64,000 nt of DNA from Micrococcaceae bacterium Sec5.8 (GTDB lineage: Bacteria > Actinomycetota > Actinomycetes > Actinomycetales > Micrococcaceae): positions 2,852,001 through 2,916,000 of the forward strand of contig CP143429.1 in assembly GCA_039636775.1 (NCBI GenBank), given 5' to 3'. Below the pieces are notes generated by a model, which did no database searches, was not told where the DNA came from, and saw only the letters and a list, made by a program, of their open reading frames with translations. A program made the position numbers and the translations under genes. This document shows positions 8,394 through 17,849 of this stretch, piece by piece. How positions within the stretch are numbered: position 1 is the stretch's first letter; each line of letters opens with the position of its first letter.

Positions 8394-8771
8394 CTACGCC
8401 GGTGCTGTCCGGTAGCGCCGGCACCAGACCAGTGTCGCCATGGTGACTGCGGCGATGCCATAGATCCACAGACTTCCGGCCAGATCGCCGATAATCAGCC
8501 GTTTGCCGGGTGCCATCGCAGACCACCAGCCGGCCAGTACGTAGCAGACCACGCCGCAGGCCGCCGTAGGGACCACGGAACGGAACGCGGCTCCGAGCCA
8601 CACCTCGACGGCACCCAGCAGTACCAGCGCCGCGCCGGCACCCCAGGGGACGTCGACACCGGCGAGGAGGATGCTGTGCCGGTGCAGGGCGGTCCCTGCG
8701 AGGGCAGCAAAAAGAGCTGCCGGTACGGCGGCGGCAAGACCGCCTGCCGTTCCGGCAGCTCTCTTATTCAC
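8394..8771 (-). CDS. Small four-helix membrane protein
   Basis: 125 residues from GTG 8771, with AAGGA 8 bases upstream. Four hydrophobic segments are visible (about residues 8-27, 43-62, 67-86 and 96-116) and the C-terminus is basic. I recognise no catalytic motif and no named family. The gene follows typA on the same strand after 32 bases and is probably co-transcribed with it. Its 3' end lies 23 bases from the right repeat array. Confidence 0.7.
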   Translation of the reverse strand: MNKRAAGTAGGLAAAVPAALFAALAGTALHRHSILLAGVDVPWGAGAALVLLGAVEVWLGAAFRSVVPTAACGVVCYVLAGWWSAMAPGKRLIIGDLAGSLWIYGIAAVTMATLVWCRRYRTAPA

Positions 8772-8803
8772 AAAGGGTCCTTCGCTTTAGAGCAAACGCA
8801 GGA

Positions 8804-10732
8804 TTAGACCTTGGCGCGGGCGCGGTTGGACTTGGCGCGCTGGTTGACGTCCAGGATGAGCTTCCGGATACGGATGGAGTCCGGAGTGACCTCGACGCAC
8901 TCGTCTTCGCGGGCGAATTCGAGTGACTCTTCGAGGGTCAGGTCGCGCGGGGGCGTCAGGTTCTCGAAGGTGTCGGAGGAAGCGGCACGCATGTTGGTGA
9001 GCTTCTTTTCCTTAGTGATGTTCACGTCCATGTCGTCGGCGCGGGAGTTCTCGCCGACGATCATGCCCTCATAGACCTCTGAGGTGGGGCGGACGAAGAA
9101 GGAGCCGCGCTCCTGCAGGTTGATCATGGCGAACGGCGTCACAACACCGGCACGGTCCGCGATCATCGAGCCGTTGGTGCGGTACTCGATCGGGCCGGCC
9201 CAGGGCTCGTAGCCCTCGGAGATGGAGGCCGCGATGCCGGCGCCGCGGGTATCCGTGAGGAACTTCGTGCGGAAACCGATCAGGCCACGGGCCGGAACGA
9301 TGAACTCCATGCGGCACCAGCCGGTGCCGTGGTTGGCCATGTTGGTCATACGGCCCTTGCGGGCTGCCATGAGCTGGGTGACGGCGCCGAGGTACTCTTC
9401 GGGAACGTCGATGGTCATGTGTTCCATCGGCTCGTGGACCTTGCCGTCGACGGTCCTGGTAACAACCTGCGGCTTGCCCACGGTCAGCTCGAAGCCTTCG
9501 CGGCGCATCTGCTCAACCAGGATGGCCAAGGCGAGCTCGCCACGGCCCTGGACTTCCCAGGCATCGGGGCGCTCGGTGGGGAGCACCTTGATGGAGACGT
9601 TGCCGATCAGTTCCTTGTCGAGACGGTCCTTGACCTGGCGGGCGGTGACCTTCGCACCCTTGACCCGGCCGGCCAGCGGCGAGGTGTTGATACCGATGGT
9701 CATGGAGATGGCGGGATCGTCCACGGTGATCAGTGGCAGCGGCTGCGGGTTGTCGACGTCGGTCAGGGTCTCACCGATGGTGATTTCCTCGATGCCGGCG
9801 ACGGCGACGATTTCACCCGGGCCGGCGGAGTCGGTCGGGACACGGTCCAGGGCCTTGGTGGCCAGCAGTTCCGTGATCTTGACGTTCTTCATTTCGCCGT
9901 TGGCACGTGCCCAGGCGACGGTCTGGCCCTTGCGCAGGGTGCCGTTGTAGATGCGCAGCAGTGCCAGCCGGCCCAGGAACGGGGAGGCGTCCAGGTTCGT
10001 CACGTGCGCCTGGAGGACACCGTTGGGGTTGTAGGTCGGTGCCGGGATGTGCTCGATGATGGCCTGGAAGAGCGGCTCGAGGTCCTCGTTTTCCGGGGCG
10101 GAGCCGTCGGCAGGCTGTTCCAGGGACGCACGGCCAACCTTCGCTGCGGCGTAAACGACCGGGACGTTGAGGATTTTGTCGAGGTCCAGGTCAGGAACTT
10201 CGTCGGCGAGGTCTGAGGCCAGGCCGAGGAGCAGGTCCATGGACTCGTGGACTACTTCTTCGATCCGCGCGTCGGGACGGTCGGTCTTGTTGACCAGGAG
10301 GATCACCGGCAGGTGCGCGGCGAGGGCCTTGCGGAGGACGAAGCGGGTCTGGGGCAGCGGGCCCTCAGAAGCATCAACGAGGAGGACGACGCCGTCAACC
10401 ATCGACAGGCCGCGCTCCACCTCGCCACCAAAGTCGGCGTGGCCGGGGGTGTCGATGACGTTGATGGTGATGGTCTCGCCCTTGGAGGACGGTCCGTTGT
10501 AAGCCACCGTGGTGTTTTTGGCCAGGATGGTGATGCCCTTTTCACGCTCAAGGTCACCGGAGTCCATGACCCGGTCCTCGAGGTGGTTGTGGGCGGCAAA
10601 AGAGTTGGTCTGCTTGAGCATGGCGTCGACCAGGGTGGTCTTGCCGTGGTCAACGTGGGCCACGATCGCGACGTTGCGCAGGTCACTGCGCGATGCAGTG
10701 GCTACCGCGGTGTTGGTGGTGGTTTCAGACAT
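8804..10732 (-). CDS. typA: Ribosome-associated GTPase TypA/BipA
   Basis: 642 residues. Translation-factor GTPase motifs are all present: AHVDHGKTT (P-loop, about residues 25-33), the switch I EKGITI, DTPGHAD (G3) and NKTD (G4). These are followed by elongation-factor-like domain 2, EF-G-like domains III and V, and the BipA-specific C-terminal domain. It binds the ribosome and aids assembly and stress adaptation. Length is a little above the E. coli protein, as usual in actinobacteria. ATG 10732 has only a weak Shine-Dalgarno sequence. Confidence 0.95.
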   Translation of the reverse strand: MSETTTNTAVATASRSDLRNVAIVAHVDHGKTTLVDAMLKQTNSFAAHNHLEDRVMDSGDLEREKGITILAKNTTVAYNGPSSKGETITINVIDTPGHADFGGEVERGLSMVDGVVLLVDASEGPLPQTRFVLRKALAAHLPVILLVNKTDRPDARIEEVVHESMDLLLGLASDLADEVPDLDLDKILNVPVVYAAAKVGRASLEQPADGSAPENEDLEPLFQAIIEHIPAPTYNPNGVLQAHVTNLDASPFLGRLALLRIYNGTLRKGQTVAWARANGEMKNVKITELLATKALDRVPTDSAGPGEIVAVAGIEEITIGETLTDVDNPQPLPLITVDDPAISMTIGINTSPLAGRVKGAKVTARQVKDRLDKELIGNVSIKVLPTERPDAWEVQGRGELALAILVEQMRREGFELTVGKPQVVTRTVDGKVHEPMEHMTIDVPEEYLGAVTQLMAARKGRMTNMANHGTGWCRMEFIVPARGLIGFRTKFLTDTRGAGIAASISEGYEPWAGPIEYRTNGSMIADRAGVVTPFAMINLQERGSFFVRPTSEVYEGMIVGENSRADDMDVNITKEKKLTNMRAASSDTFENLTPPRDLTLEESLEFAREDECVEVTPDSIRIRKLILDVNQRAKSNRARAKV

Positions 10733-11001
10733 GCGTTATTGCTCGATTCAGTGGTGAAGTCAGCTGTTGTATCGCGACATTTCCAACCGGAACGCACGAC
10801 GGATACGCCCCTTTGGCACAGGGCACCTTCTTCCATTCTAAACGCTTGGGCATTTATTGGCCTAAATCCGTTATCCCCGCAGATCAGGCCGGTCAGTAAG
10901 GACGGGAAATTGGCACGGCGCCTGTGAGTAAAGTCACTGGATTTTATCGGCCTGATGCCCCATGATTGCTGAGACAGCAGCAGCCAGCACGGAGACATCA
11001 C

Positions 11002-11955
11002 TTGCGAAACGCCTCGGCCCTGTTCCGCTTGGTCGCACCGATGATCGCCGTAGGCATCCTTGCTGCGGGTTGCGGGCAGACACCATCCGCCCCCACGCCC
11101 GACGCCGGCGCAAGCCAGCGTGGCGGCGTCCCCGCCGCCGTGGCGTCCCGCGCTCCCGGCGAGCCCGTGGCCTTAGGATCCAATGGAAAAGCCAAGTTTT
11201 TCCCCTTGCCTGGCCCGGCCGGCGCACCGGCGGGCCCCCTCACCCCGCCGCTCCTCCCCGCGAATCTGCCCGCGAATCTGCCCGTCAATCTCCCCGCGGG
11301 CAGCATCTACCGGAACCCCGCCAGTGGCCGCGACGAGGTGGTCGTGGCGGACATCGCCAGGACAGCCGTGCTGATCGGCGATTCCCAGTCCGAGCCCGTG
11401 ACGTCCTGGCCCCGGACGGCACTGGCCAGCCTGGGTTACACGGTCCATTTCTGCGGCCTGGGCGGCACGGGCTATGTTGCAGCCAACGGCAAGACCGGCA
11501 ACTACATCGACGCCCTCGAGCGCGGCGACTGGCTGCTCCCTTACGGTTCGCCGCCCCTCGTGGTACTCGAGGGCGGCGGCAATGACGCCGCCCGGGGCGC
11601 AACGGACCAGCAAATCTCGGCCAATGCCGAGCGGCTGATCGCCGGTGTCCGGGGGCGCTACCCCGAGGCGCGGCTGGCCATGGTGGGGACGCTCGCCCGC
11701 GGCGCCGCCAATGGCGGCGGACGCCGCACCCAGGTCGACGCGCTGCTCGGCACGGTGGCAGCCCGGCACTCCATTCCTTTTGTCAGCGTCGGGGACTGGC
11801 TGACCCGCTACAACCTCACCAAGTCGATGGCCGACGGCGTCCACATGAATGCCGACGGGCACGCCGCCCTGGCCGTCCTGCTGGCCCAGCGGCTGGCGGA
11901 ATTTACGCTGCAGGCACCGCCCCCCGGACTCGTTGCGGCCCTGACGAGGCGCTGA
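11002..11955 (+). CDS. SGNH/GDSL-family hydrolase, predicted lipoprotein
   Basis: I chose TTG 11002 because GGAG lies 7 bases upstream and this gives a complete signal peptide ending in the lipobox LAAGC (Cys24). ATG 11041 would leave too short an N-region. After a Pro/Ala-rich linker, GDSQS around residue 126 holds the candidate nucleophile Ser128. GLGGTGY and GGGNDAA supply the oxyanion Gly/Asn blocks, and DGVHMN near residue 279 supplies the Asp-x-x-His pair. The product is therefore probably an esterase- or acyltransferase-like enzyme on the outer face of the membrane. Substrate is unknown. It is divergent from typA. Confidence 0.8.
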   Translation: MRNASALFRLVAPMIAVGILAAGCGQTPSAPTPDAGASQRGGVPAAVASRAPGEPVALGSNGKAKFFPLPGPAGAPAGPLTPPLLPANLPANLPVNLPAGSIYRNPASGRDEVVVADIARTAVLIGDSQSEPVTSWPRTALASLGYTVHFCGLGGTGYVAANGKTGNYIDALERGDWLLPYGSPPLVVLEGGGNDAARGATDQQISANAERLIAGVRGRYPEARLAMVGTLARGAANGGGRRTQVDALLGTVAARHSIPFVSVGDWLTRYNLTKSMADGVHMNADGHAALAVLLAQRLAEFTLQAPPPGLVAALTRR

Positions 11956-12014
11956 GACGAGCCCCGGAGACGAGCGGCTGCCCCCGCCGGGCGCCGCAGC
12001 CTTCCACGCTCGTC

Positions 12015-12068
12015 AACGACACGGGAGCCGGTGTCCGCCCTGGGGCGGACACCGGCTCCCGTGTCGTT
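12015..12068. terminator. Bidirectional terminator hairpin
   Basis: The 24-base arm beginning AACGACACGGGAGCCGG at 12015 pairs perfectly with its complement ending at 12068, around a short CCTGGGG-type loop. It sits between two converging genes, the SGNH hydrolase and the ABC ATPase, so it can serve both. Confidence 0.88.
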
Positions 12069-12100
12069 CAGCTCAACTCATCGAGCGGAGTTCAGGCAGT

Positions 12101-13831
12101 TCAGGCGACTTCCGGGGGCAGCATCAGGCGTGCACCGGGGATCGCGTTGAGCAGAGCCTTTGTGTAGTCCTGCCGGGGCGCGTCGAAGACGTCGTCGGTG
12201 GATCCCGTTTCCACCAGCTTGCCCTTTTCCATGACGCAGACGTGGTCCGCGATCTGCCGCACCACGGCGAGGTCGTGGGTGATGAACAGGTAGGTCAGGC
12301 CCAGCCGGGACTGCAGTTCGGCGAGCAGGTTCAGCACCTGCGCCTGGACCAGGACGTCGAGTGCAGAGACGGCCTCATCGCAGATGATCACCTCGGGGTC
12401 CAGGGCGAGGGCACGGGCGATTGCGACCCGCTGACGCTGCCCGCCGGAGAGTTCGTTCGGGTAGCGCTGCATGGTGGACTGCGGCAGGGCCACCTGGTCC
12501 AGCAGTTCACGAACCTTCTTCTCGCGGCTGGCCTTGTCCCCAATTTTGTGGGTCCGCAACGGCTCCTCGATGGTCCGGAAGATGTTGTACATCGGATCCA
12601 AAGACCCGTAAGGGTCCTGGAAGATCGGCTGTACCCGGCGGCGGAAGGCGAAGATCTCCTTGCTGTTGAGCGTGGAGGTGTCGACGCCGTCGAAGATGAT
12701 CTTCCCGGACGTGGGGGTCAAGAGGTTCAGCACCATTTGCGCCACGGTGGACTTTCCGGAGCCGGACTCGCCCACGATTGCCGTCGTGGTTCCGCGCTTG
12801 ACGCCGAAGGAGACGTCGTCGACGGCGGTGAAGTCCATTGACTTGCCAAAGCCCGAGCGCAGCTTAAAGACCTTGCTCAGGTTTTGGATCTGCAATACGT
12901 CCTCGGTCATGGCCGGTTCCACCACCACGGCCTCGGCGGGGGCCAGCAGGTCATCTGTCTCGACGCCCAGTTCCTTGGCGACCGTGATGCGCCGGGAAGC
13001 CAGCGACGGCGCCGAGGCAACCAGGCGCTGAGTGTAGGGGTGCTGCGGGTTCTGCAGGAGCTCCAGGGACGGCCCGGATTCCACGACCTGACCGCGGTAC
13101 ATCACCACCACCTTGTCCGCCCGCTCGGCGGCCAGGCCAAGGTCGTGGGTGATGAGCAGCACCGCGGTGCCAAGTTCGGTGGTCATCTTGTCCAGATGAT
13201 CGAGGATCTGCCGCTGGACCGTGACGTCCAGGGCCGACGTCGGCTCATCAGCAATCAGCAGACGCGGCTGGCAGGAAAGCCCGATGGCGATCAGGGCACG
13301 CTGGCGCATGCCGCCGGAGAACTCGTGCGGGTACTGCTTGGCCCGCCGCGCAGCGTCCGGCAGGCCCGCCTGCGACAGGACGGTTGCGACGTCGTCCTGG
13401 CTGTCAGGAAGTCCGTTGGCCTTCAACGTCTCGCGGACCTGCTGCCCGATCTTCCACACGGGGTTCAGGTTCGACATGGGGTCCTGCGGGACCATGCCGA
13501 TGCTGTTTCCGCGGAGTTCAATCATCCGCTTTTCACCGGCGTTGGAGATATCTTCGCCGTCGAACAGGATCTGGCCGGCCGAGACGCGGCCGTTGGTCGG
13601 CAGCAGGCCGATGGCGGCCAGGGCAGTGGTCGACTTGCCCGACCCGGACTCGCCGACAATGGCGACCGTCTCACCCGGCATGATGGTGAGGTGCGCGTTC
13701 CGCACTGCCTGGACGTCGCCGTTGCCGGTGGCAAAGGTGATCGCCAGGTCCTTGATTTCAAGCAGCGGCCGGTCCGCGGAGATGCCCGCTTCCTGGATTT
13801 CTACAGAGGCGTTCAAGGTCTCCCCTTTCAT
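12101..13831 (-). CDS. Fused double-ATPase subunit of oligopeptide ABC importer (DppD-DppF type), operon 1
   Basis: 576 residues with two complete nucleotide-binding domains. The first has Walker [10 protein letters not shown], signature FSGGMRQR and Walker [13 protein letters not shown]. The second has [17 protein letters not shown] and VIICDEAVSALD. The second domain thus shows DEAVS in place of the usual DEPTS but keeps the catalytic Glu. Each half ends in the oligopeptide-type C-terminal extension. ATG at 13831 overlaps the stop of the DppC gene (ATGA). It is last in a four-gene operon, and a terminator follows at 12015-12068. Substrate (peptide or other) cannot be read from sequence. Confidence 0.92.
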   Translation of the reverse strand: MKGETLNASVEIQEAGISADRPLLEIKDLAITFATGNGDVQAVRNAHLTIMPGETVAIVGESGSGKSTTALAAIGLLPTNGRVSAGQILFDGEDISNAGEKRMIELRGNSIGMVPQDPMSNLNPVWKIGQQVRETLKANGLPDSQDDVATVLSQAGLPDAARRAKQYPHEFSGGMRQRALIAIGLSCQPRLLIADEPTSALDVTVQRQILDHLDKMTTELGTAVLLITHDLGLAAERADKVVVMYRGQVVESGPSLELLQNPQHPYTQRLVASAPSLASRRITVAKELGVETDDLLAPAEAVVVEPAMTEDVLQIQNLSKVFKLRSGFGKSMDFTAVDDVSFGVKRGTTTAIVGESGSGKSTVAQMVLNLLTPTSGKIIFDGVDTSTLNSKEIFAFRRRVQPIFQDPYGSLDPMYNIFRTIEEPLRTHKIGDKASREKKVRELLDQVALPQSTMQRYPNELSGGQRQRVAIARALALDPEVIICDEAVSALDVLVQAQVLNLLAELQSRLGLTYLFITHDLAVVRQIADHVCVMEKGKLVETGSTDDVFDAPRQDYTKALLNAIPGARLMLPPEVA

Positions 13832-14820
13832 CGCTTGCGCGCTTTGGGATCGAGGGCGTCACGCAGGGCATCGCCCAGCATGATGAAGCTCAGGACGGTG
13901 ATGGACAGCGCGATGGCCGGGTAAAGCAGCGGCATCGGGTTGGACCGGAGCGAAGCTTGCGCCGCCTGGATGTCGTTTCCCCAGGACATGACGCTGGGCG
14001 GCAGCCCGATGCCGAGGAAGGACAGCGTGGATTCGGCCACAATGAAGGTGCCGAGCGAAATCGTGGCGACGACGATGATCGGGGCCAGCGAGTTCGGCAT
14101 GACGTGGCGCATGAGGGCGCCGAACTTCGAGACACCCAGCGACCGGGCCGCCACGACGAAGTCGGCGTTGCGGACTTCGATCACGGCGCCGCGGGTGATG
14201 CGGGCGATCTGCGGCCAGCCGAAGGTGACCAGGATCAGCACCAGGGTCCAGACCGTGCGGTTGGTGCGGAACATCGGCAGCTGCATGAGCACAATGGCAC
14301 CAAGGATCAGCGGGAGGGCGAAGAAGATGTCATTGATGCGGGCCAGCACAGCGTCCACCCAGCCGCCGTAGTAACCGGCCACGGCCCCCATGATGCCGCC
14401 GATCAGCAGGACGCCGATGGTGGTGAAGAGACCCACGGTCACGGAGGACCGTGTACCGAAGATGACGCGCGCGTAGACGTCGCAGCCCTGCTGGGTGAAG
14501 CCCAGCGGGTGGCCGTCGGCCGGTCCTGCGTCCGAGTTCGCCAGCTGGCAGGCCTCCGACGTCGGATCGATTCCGGAGAACAGGCCCGGGAAGAGCGAAA
14601 CGGCCACCACGACCAGGATCAGGACCGCCGAGATCAGGAACAGCGGCTGCTTGCGCAGGTTCTTCCACGCCTCGCCCCAAAGACTCAGCGGCGCTTTGTC
14701 CTCCTTGACCCGGTCGGTTGCCTGCAGCGGCGTCTCGGCGAGGTCTGCAACGAAATGCTCTTTGTGGCGCACCGCAGGAGCGGCGGCGCTGTAATTTGCG
14801 TTGTTCACATCAGGAGTCAT
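13828..14820 (-). CDS. DppC-type ABC permease, operon 1
   Basis: 330 residues starting MTPDVNNANYSAA. ATG 14820 overlaps the upstream permease gene by 11 bases, the layout of translationally coupled permeases. A long N-terminal cytoplasmic region precedes the first membrane helix (about residue 52), followed by the OppC-type periplasmic loop with DVYARVIFGTRSS. The EAA-like coupling loop contains FVVAARSLGVSKFGALMRHV. Six membrane segments in total, as in DppC/OppC. It forms the channel with 14810-15739. Confidence 0.9.
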   Translation of the reverse strand: MTPDVNNANYSAAAPAVRHKEHFVADLAETPLQATDRVKEDKAPLSLWGEAWKNLRKQPLFLISAVLILVVVAVSLFPGLFSGIDPTSEACQLANSDAGPADGHPLGFTQQGCDVYARVIFGTRSSVTVGLFTTIGVLLIGGIMGAVAGYYGGWVDAVLARINDIFFALPLILGAIVLMQLPMFRTNRTVWTLVLILVTFGWPQIARITRGAVIEVRNADFVVAARSLGVSKFGALMRHVMPNSLAPIIVVATISLGTFIVAESTLSFLGIGLPPSVMSWGNDIQAAQASLRSNPMPLLYPAIALSITVLSFIMLGDALRDALDPKARKR

Positions 14821-15739
14821 AGCGGATCCTCGGGTCAAGCCAGGCGTACAGCAGGTCAACGAGCAGGTTGGAGAGGCAGTAGATCAACACCAGGACGGTC
14901 ACGATCGAGACCACCGTCGGTCCTTCCCCTGACAGGACGGCCCGGTAGAGCCGGTTGCCGACACCCGGAATGTTGAAGATGCCTTCCGTGACAATCGCGC
15001 CGCCCATCAGGGCGCCAAGGTCGGCGCCGAGGAACGTGATGACCGGAATCAGGGAGTTGCGCAGGATATGCACCCGGACCACTTTGAACCGGGACAAGCC
15101 CTTGGCCGAGGCAGTGCGGACGTAATCGGCGCTCATGTTCTCGAGCACGCTGGTCCGGGTCAGCCGGAGGACGTAGGCGAAGGAGCCCAGTCCCAGGACG
15201 ATTGCCGGCAGGATCAGGTCCTGGACAGTCGCGGCTGAGCTGACCGTGGGTTTCGCCCACGCCAGCTGGACGCCGATGAAGTACTGCAGCAGGAACCCGA
15301 GAACGAAGATCGGGATGCCGATGACGATCAGCGAGGCCACGAGAACAGTCGCGTCGAACAACTTGCCCTTGCGCAGGCCGGCGATGAGGCCAAAAATAAT
15401 GCCGAAGAAGGCTTCAAAAATGAGGGCCATGACGGCCAGCCGCGCCGTCACGGGGAACACTTCGCCAAGGACCGCTGCGATGGGGCGGCCGGAGAAGTCC
15501 AGGCCGAGGTCGAAGGTAAAGATGCTCTTGAGGTAGAGCAGGTATTGGATCCAGAACGGCTGGTCCAGGTGGTACTGGGCGCGGAGCTGCGACGCCACGG
15601 CCTCGTTGACCGGCTTGTCGCCGAAGAGAGCCACGATGGGGTCGCCGGGGAGGCTGAAGACCAGGAAATAGACCAGCAGTGTCGCGCCGAGGAAGACGGG
15701 GATCAGCTGCAGGAAACGCTTGAGGATATAGGTCGCCAT
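14810..15739 (-). CDS. DppB-type ABC permease, operon 1
   Basis: 309 residues from ATG 15739 (MATYILKRFLQLIPVFLGA). The open frame extends further upstream but the family N-terminus begins here. It has six membrane segments and the EAA-like loop YVRTASAKGLSRFKVVRVHI, followed by NSLIPVITFLG and the C-terminal ending AWLDPRIRYDS typical of DppB. Length is normal for the family, unlike its counterpart in operon 2. Confidence 0.9.
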   Translation of the reverse strand: MATYILKRFLQLIPVFLGATLLVYFLVFSLPGDPIVALFGDKPVNEAVASQLRAQYHLDQPFWIQYLLYLKSIFTFDLGLDFSGRPIAAVLGEVFPVTARLAVMALIFEAFFGIIFGLIAGLRKGKLFDATVLVASLIVIGIPIFVLGFLLQYFIGVQLAWAKPTVSSAATVQDLILPAIVLGLGSFAYVLRLTRTSVLENMSADYVRTASAKGLSRFKVVRVHILRNSLIPVITFLGADLGALMGGAIVTEGIFNIPGVGNRLYRAVLSGEGPTVVSIVTVLVLIYCLSNLLVDLLYAWLDPRIRYDS

Positions 15740-15901
15740 CAGCGCACCACACCCCCGCGAGCATGCATCCTGTCCAAAGATGCGGTGGAGTTGTTCATCA
15801 AAGAACCTTTTCACTATAGATGCGGGCCGACGCCGGGTTACTCACGGTGGGCGGCCCGCGAAAAGTTCGCCCGGAAAGCCGGGCCATCAAGAAATGCTGG
15901 A

Positions 15902-15954
15902 AACACGACGACGGCGGAGACCCCAGTCTGGGCAGCCCCCGCCGTCGTTGTGTT
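15902..15954 (-). terminator. Hairpin between binding-protein and permease genes, operon 1
   Basis: AACACGACGACGGCGG at 15902 pairs with CCGCCGTCGTTGTGTT ending at 15954 with a single G-T wobble. It begins directly after the stop codon of the substrate-binding protein and upstream of dppB. This placement usually gives partial termination or mRNA protection, so that binding protein is made in excess. Confidence 0.7.
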
Positions 15955-15955
15955 G

Positions 15956-17599
15956 TTACTTGCCGGTGATGTTGTAGTACAGCGGAACGCCGTCCCAGCC
16001 GTAGTCAACGTTGGAGACCTTGTCGCTCCAGCCGCCCTGGGCAACCTGGTACCACAGGGGGATGGCCGGAAGGTCCGTCAGCAGGATCTCCTGGGCCTTG
16101 TTCATGGCCTTGTTGCCTTCGGCGACCGAGGAGGCGGCGAGGCCGTCGGAGACGGACTTGTCGAACGTCGGGTTGGCGTAGTCAGCGTCGTTCGAGCCGG
16201 CACCGGTCTTGTAGATCGGTCCCAGGAAGTTGTACAGCGACGGGTAGTCAGCCTGCCAGCCGGCGCGGATGGCACCGGTCAGCGTCTTGGCGGTTGCGTC
16301 GTTGCGGGCTTCCTTGAAGGTGGCGTACGGCTTGCCTTCAACCTTGATGCCGAGGGTGTTCTTGAGCTGGTTCACGACAGCTTCGACCCATGCCTTGTGT
16401 CCGCCCTTGTCGGCGTTGTAGGCGATGGTGAAGGTCTTCTCCGCGTCCCACTTCTGGATCGCGTCTGCCTTCGCCCAGGTTTCCTTGGCCTTGGCGGCAT
16501 CGAACTTCAGGTTCTCCGAACCCGGGATCGAGTCGCTGTAACCGTCCAGGACGGGGGCGGTGAATTCCTTGGCGGGCTGGCGCGCGCCGCTGAAGATCAC
16601 CTTGGTGATCTCGTCGCGGTTGATGGCCATCGAGAGGGCCTGGCGGCGGAGCTTGCCGGCTTCGCCGCTCCACTCCGGCAGGTATTCCGGGATCGCGATC
16701 GTCTGGTTGCCGGCGTACGGCTTGTTGATGGTGCGCTCACCCAGGTCGGACTTGAAGTTCTTCAAGGCGCTCGTGGGGATGGTCTGCAGGATGTCCAGGT
16801 TGTTGGAGAGCAGGTCCTGGTACGCGGCGTCGTCGTTCTGGAAGATCTTGAACGTCACGCCGGCGTTCTTGGCCTTGCGCGGGCCGTTGTATTCCGGGTT
16901 CGGAACGAGCTGGATCTGCACGTTGTGCTGCCAGCCGCCGTCAGCCAGCTTGTAGGGGCCGTTGCCGACCGGCTTTTCGCCGAAACCCTTGGGGTCCGCG
17001 AGGGCGCCGGACGGGACCGGAACGAACGCCGTGTAGCCGAGGCGCAGCGGCCAGTCGGATTCGGGCTGCTTCAGTTCGACAGTGAAGGTCTGATCGTCGA
17101 CGACCTTCAGGCCGGACATGGTTTCAACGGTCGAGCCTTCCGCGCTCGCTTCGTCGTAACCCTTGATGCTTTCAAAGAACGCGCCGCTGAGCTGGGCGTT
17201 CTTTGCAGCAGCGCCGAAGTTCCAGGAATCAACGAACGATTTCGCCGTGATGGCCTCGCCATTCGTAAACTTTTGGTCCTTCTTGATCTTGATCGTAAAG
17301 TTCTGGCCGTCCTTGCCCTCAATGGACTCGGCGAGTTCGTTAACGGGCTTGCCGCTGGGGTCATAGCTGACCAGGCCCGCGAAGATCATGTCGATGACCT
17401 TGCCGCCACCGACCTCGTTCGTGTCAGCCGGCATCAGCGGACGCTGGGGCTCGGAACCGTCGGCGAGGATCACCTTGCTGGTGTCGCCGCCGGTGCTGCC
17501 GCTACCGGACGTGGTGCCGCCACCGGCGCCGCATCCGGTCAGGGCGAGAGCGGCGATGGCCACCATGCCCAGTGCTTTGGAAGTGCGCGAAAAACGCAT
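15956..17599 (-). CDS. Family 5 extracellular substrate-binding lipoprotein (oligopeptide type), operon 1
   Basis: 547 residues. Signal peptide with lipobox LTGC (Cys23), then a Gly/Ser/Thr linker and a SBP_bac_5 fold. Visible family motifs are FTIKIKKDQKFTNGEAITA, the VGNGPYKL box, and NRDEITKVIFSGARQPA. The DppA-like protein captures peptides or similar ligands outside the membrane and delivers them to the permeases encoded downstream. It is the first gene of the operon. The 250-base region upstream separates it from the end of operon 2 and must hold the promoter. Confidence 0.9.
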   Translation of the reverse strand: MRFSRTSKALGMVAIAALALTGCGAGGGTTSGSGSTGGDTSKVILADGSEPQRPLMPADTNEVGGGKVIDMIFAGLVSYDPSGKPVNELAESIEGKDGQNFTIKIKKDQKFTNGEAITAKSFVDSWNFGAAAKNAQLSGAFFESIKGYDEASAEGSTVETMSGLKVVDDQTFTVELKQPESDWPLRLGYTAFVPVPSGALADPKGFGEKPVGNGPYKLADGGWQHNVQIQLVPNPEYNGPRKAKNAGVTFKIFQNDDAAYQDLLSNNLDILQTIPTSALKNFKSDLGERTINKPYAGNQTIAIPEYLPEWSGEAGKLRRQALSMAINRDEITKVIFSGARQPAKEFTAPVLDGYSDSIPGSENLKFDAAKAKETWAKADAIQKWDAEKTFTIAYNADKGGHKAWVEAVVNQLKNTLGIKVEGKPYATFKEARNDATAKTLTGAIRAGWQADYPSLYNFLGPIYKTGAGSNDADYANPTFDKSVSDGLAASSVAEGNKAMNKAQEILLTDLPAIPLWYQVAQGGWSDKVSNVDYGWDGVPLYYNITGK

Positions 17600-17849
17600 T
17601 CCGCCTCCTATGAGTTGTGGGAGTTCGAGAGGGAAGACTTATGCCTTCCCGCAGGCAGGCACAGGGGTATCCCCTGTGACGTGGCCTACATATAGAAGTA
17701 GCCTAACCCGTTGAAGTCCAAATGCTGGAACTCTGTTGCCAAACCGTGACCCGACAAAAGCGTGACCCCTACCGTCACGTGCAATGTATTTCAAGTCACA
17801 CCGTACTGGCTGGTATTATTTGCCGGCGGGCCGGCTGCGTTAGCCGCGG

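Noticed and set aside
15545..17695. 716-codon plus-strand open frame
   Set aside because: Antisense to the binding-protein gene and the dppB start; composition follows the opposite strand and no motif is seen.
17650..17720. Promoter (-10/-35) for importer operon 1
   Set aside because: Several AT-rich hexamers (CTATAT region) but no pair with proper spacing that I could defend.
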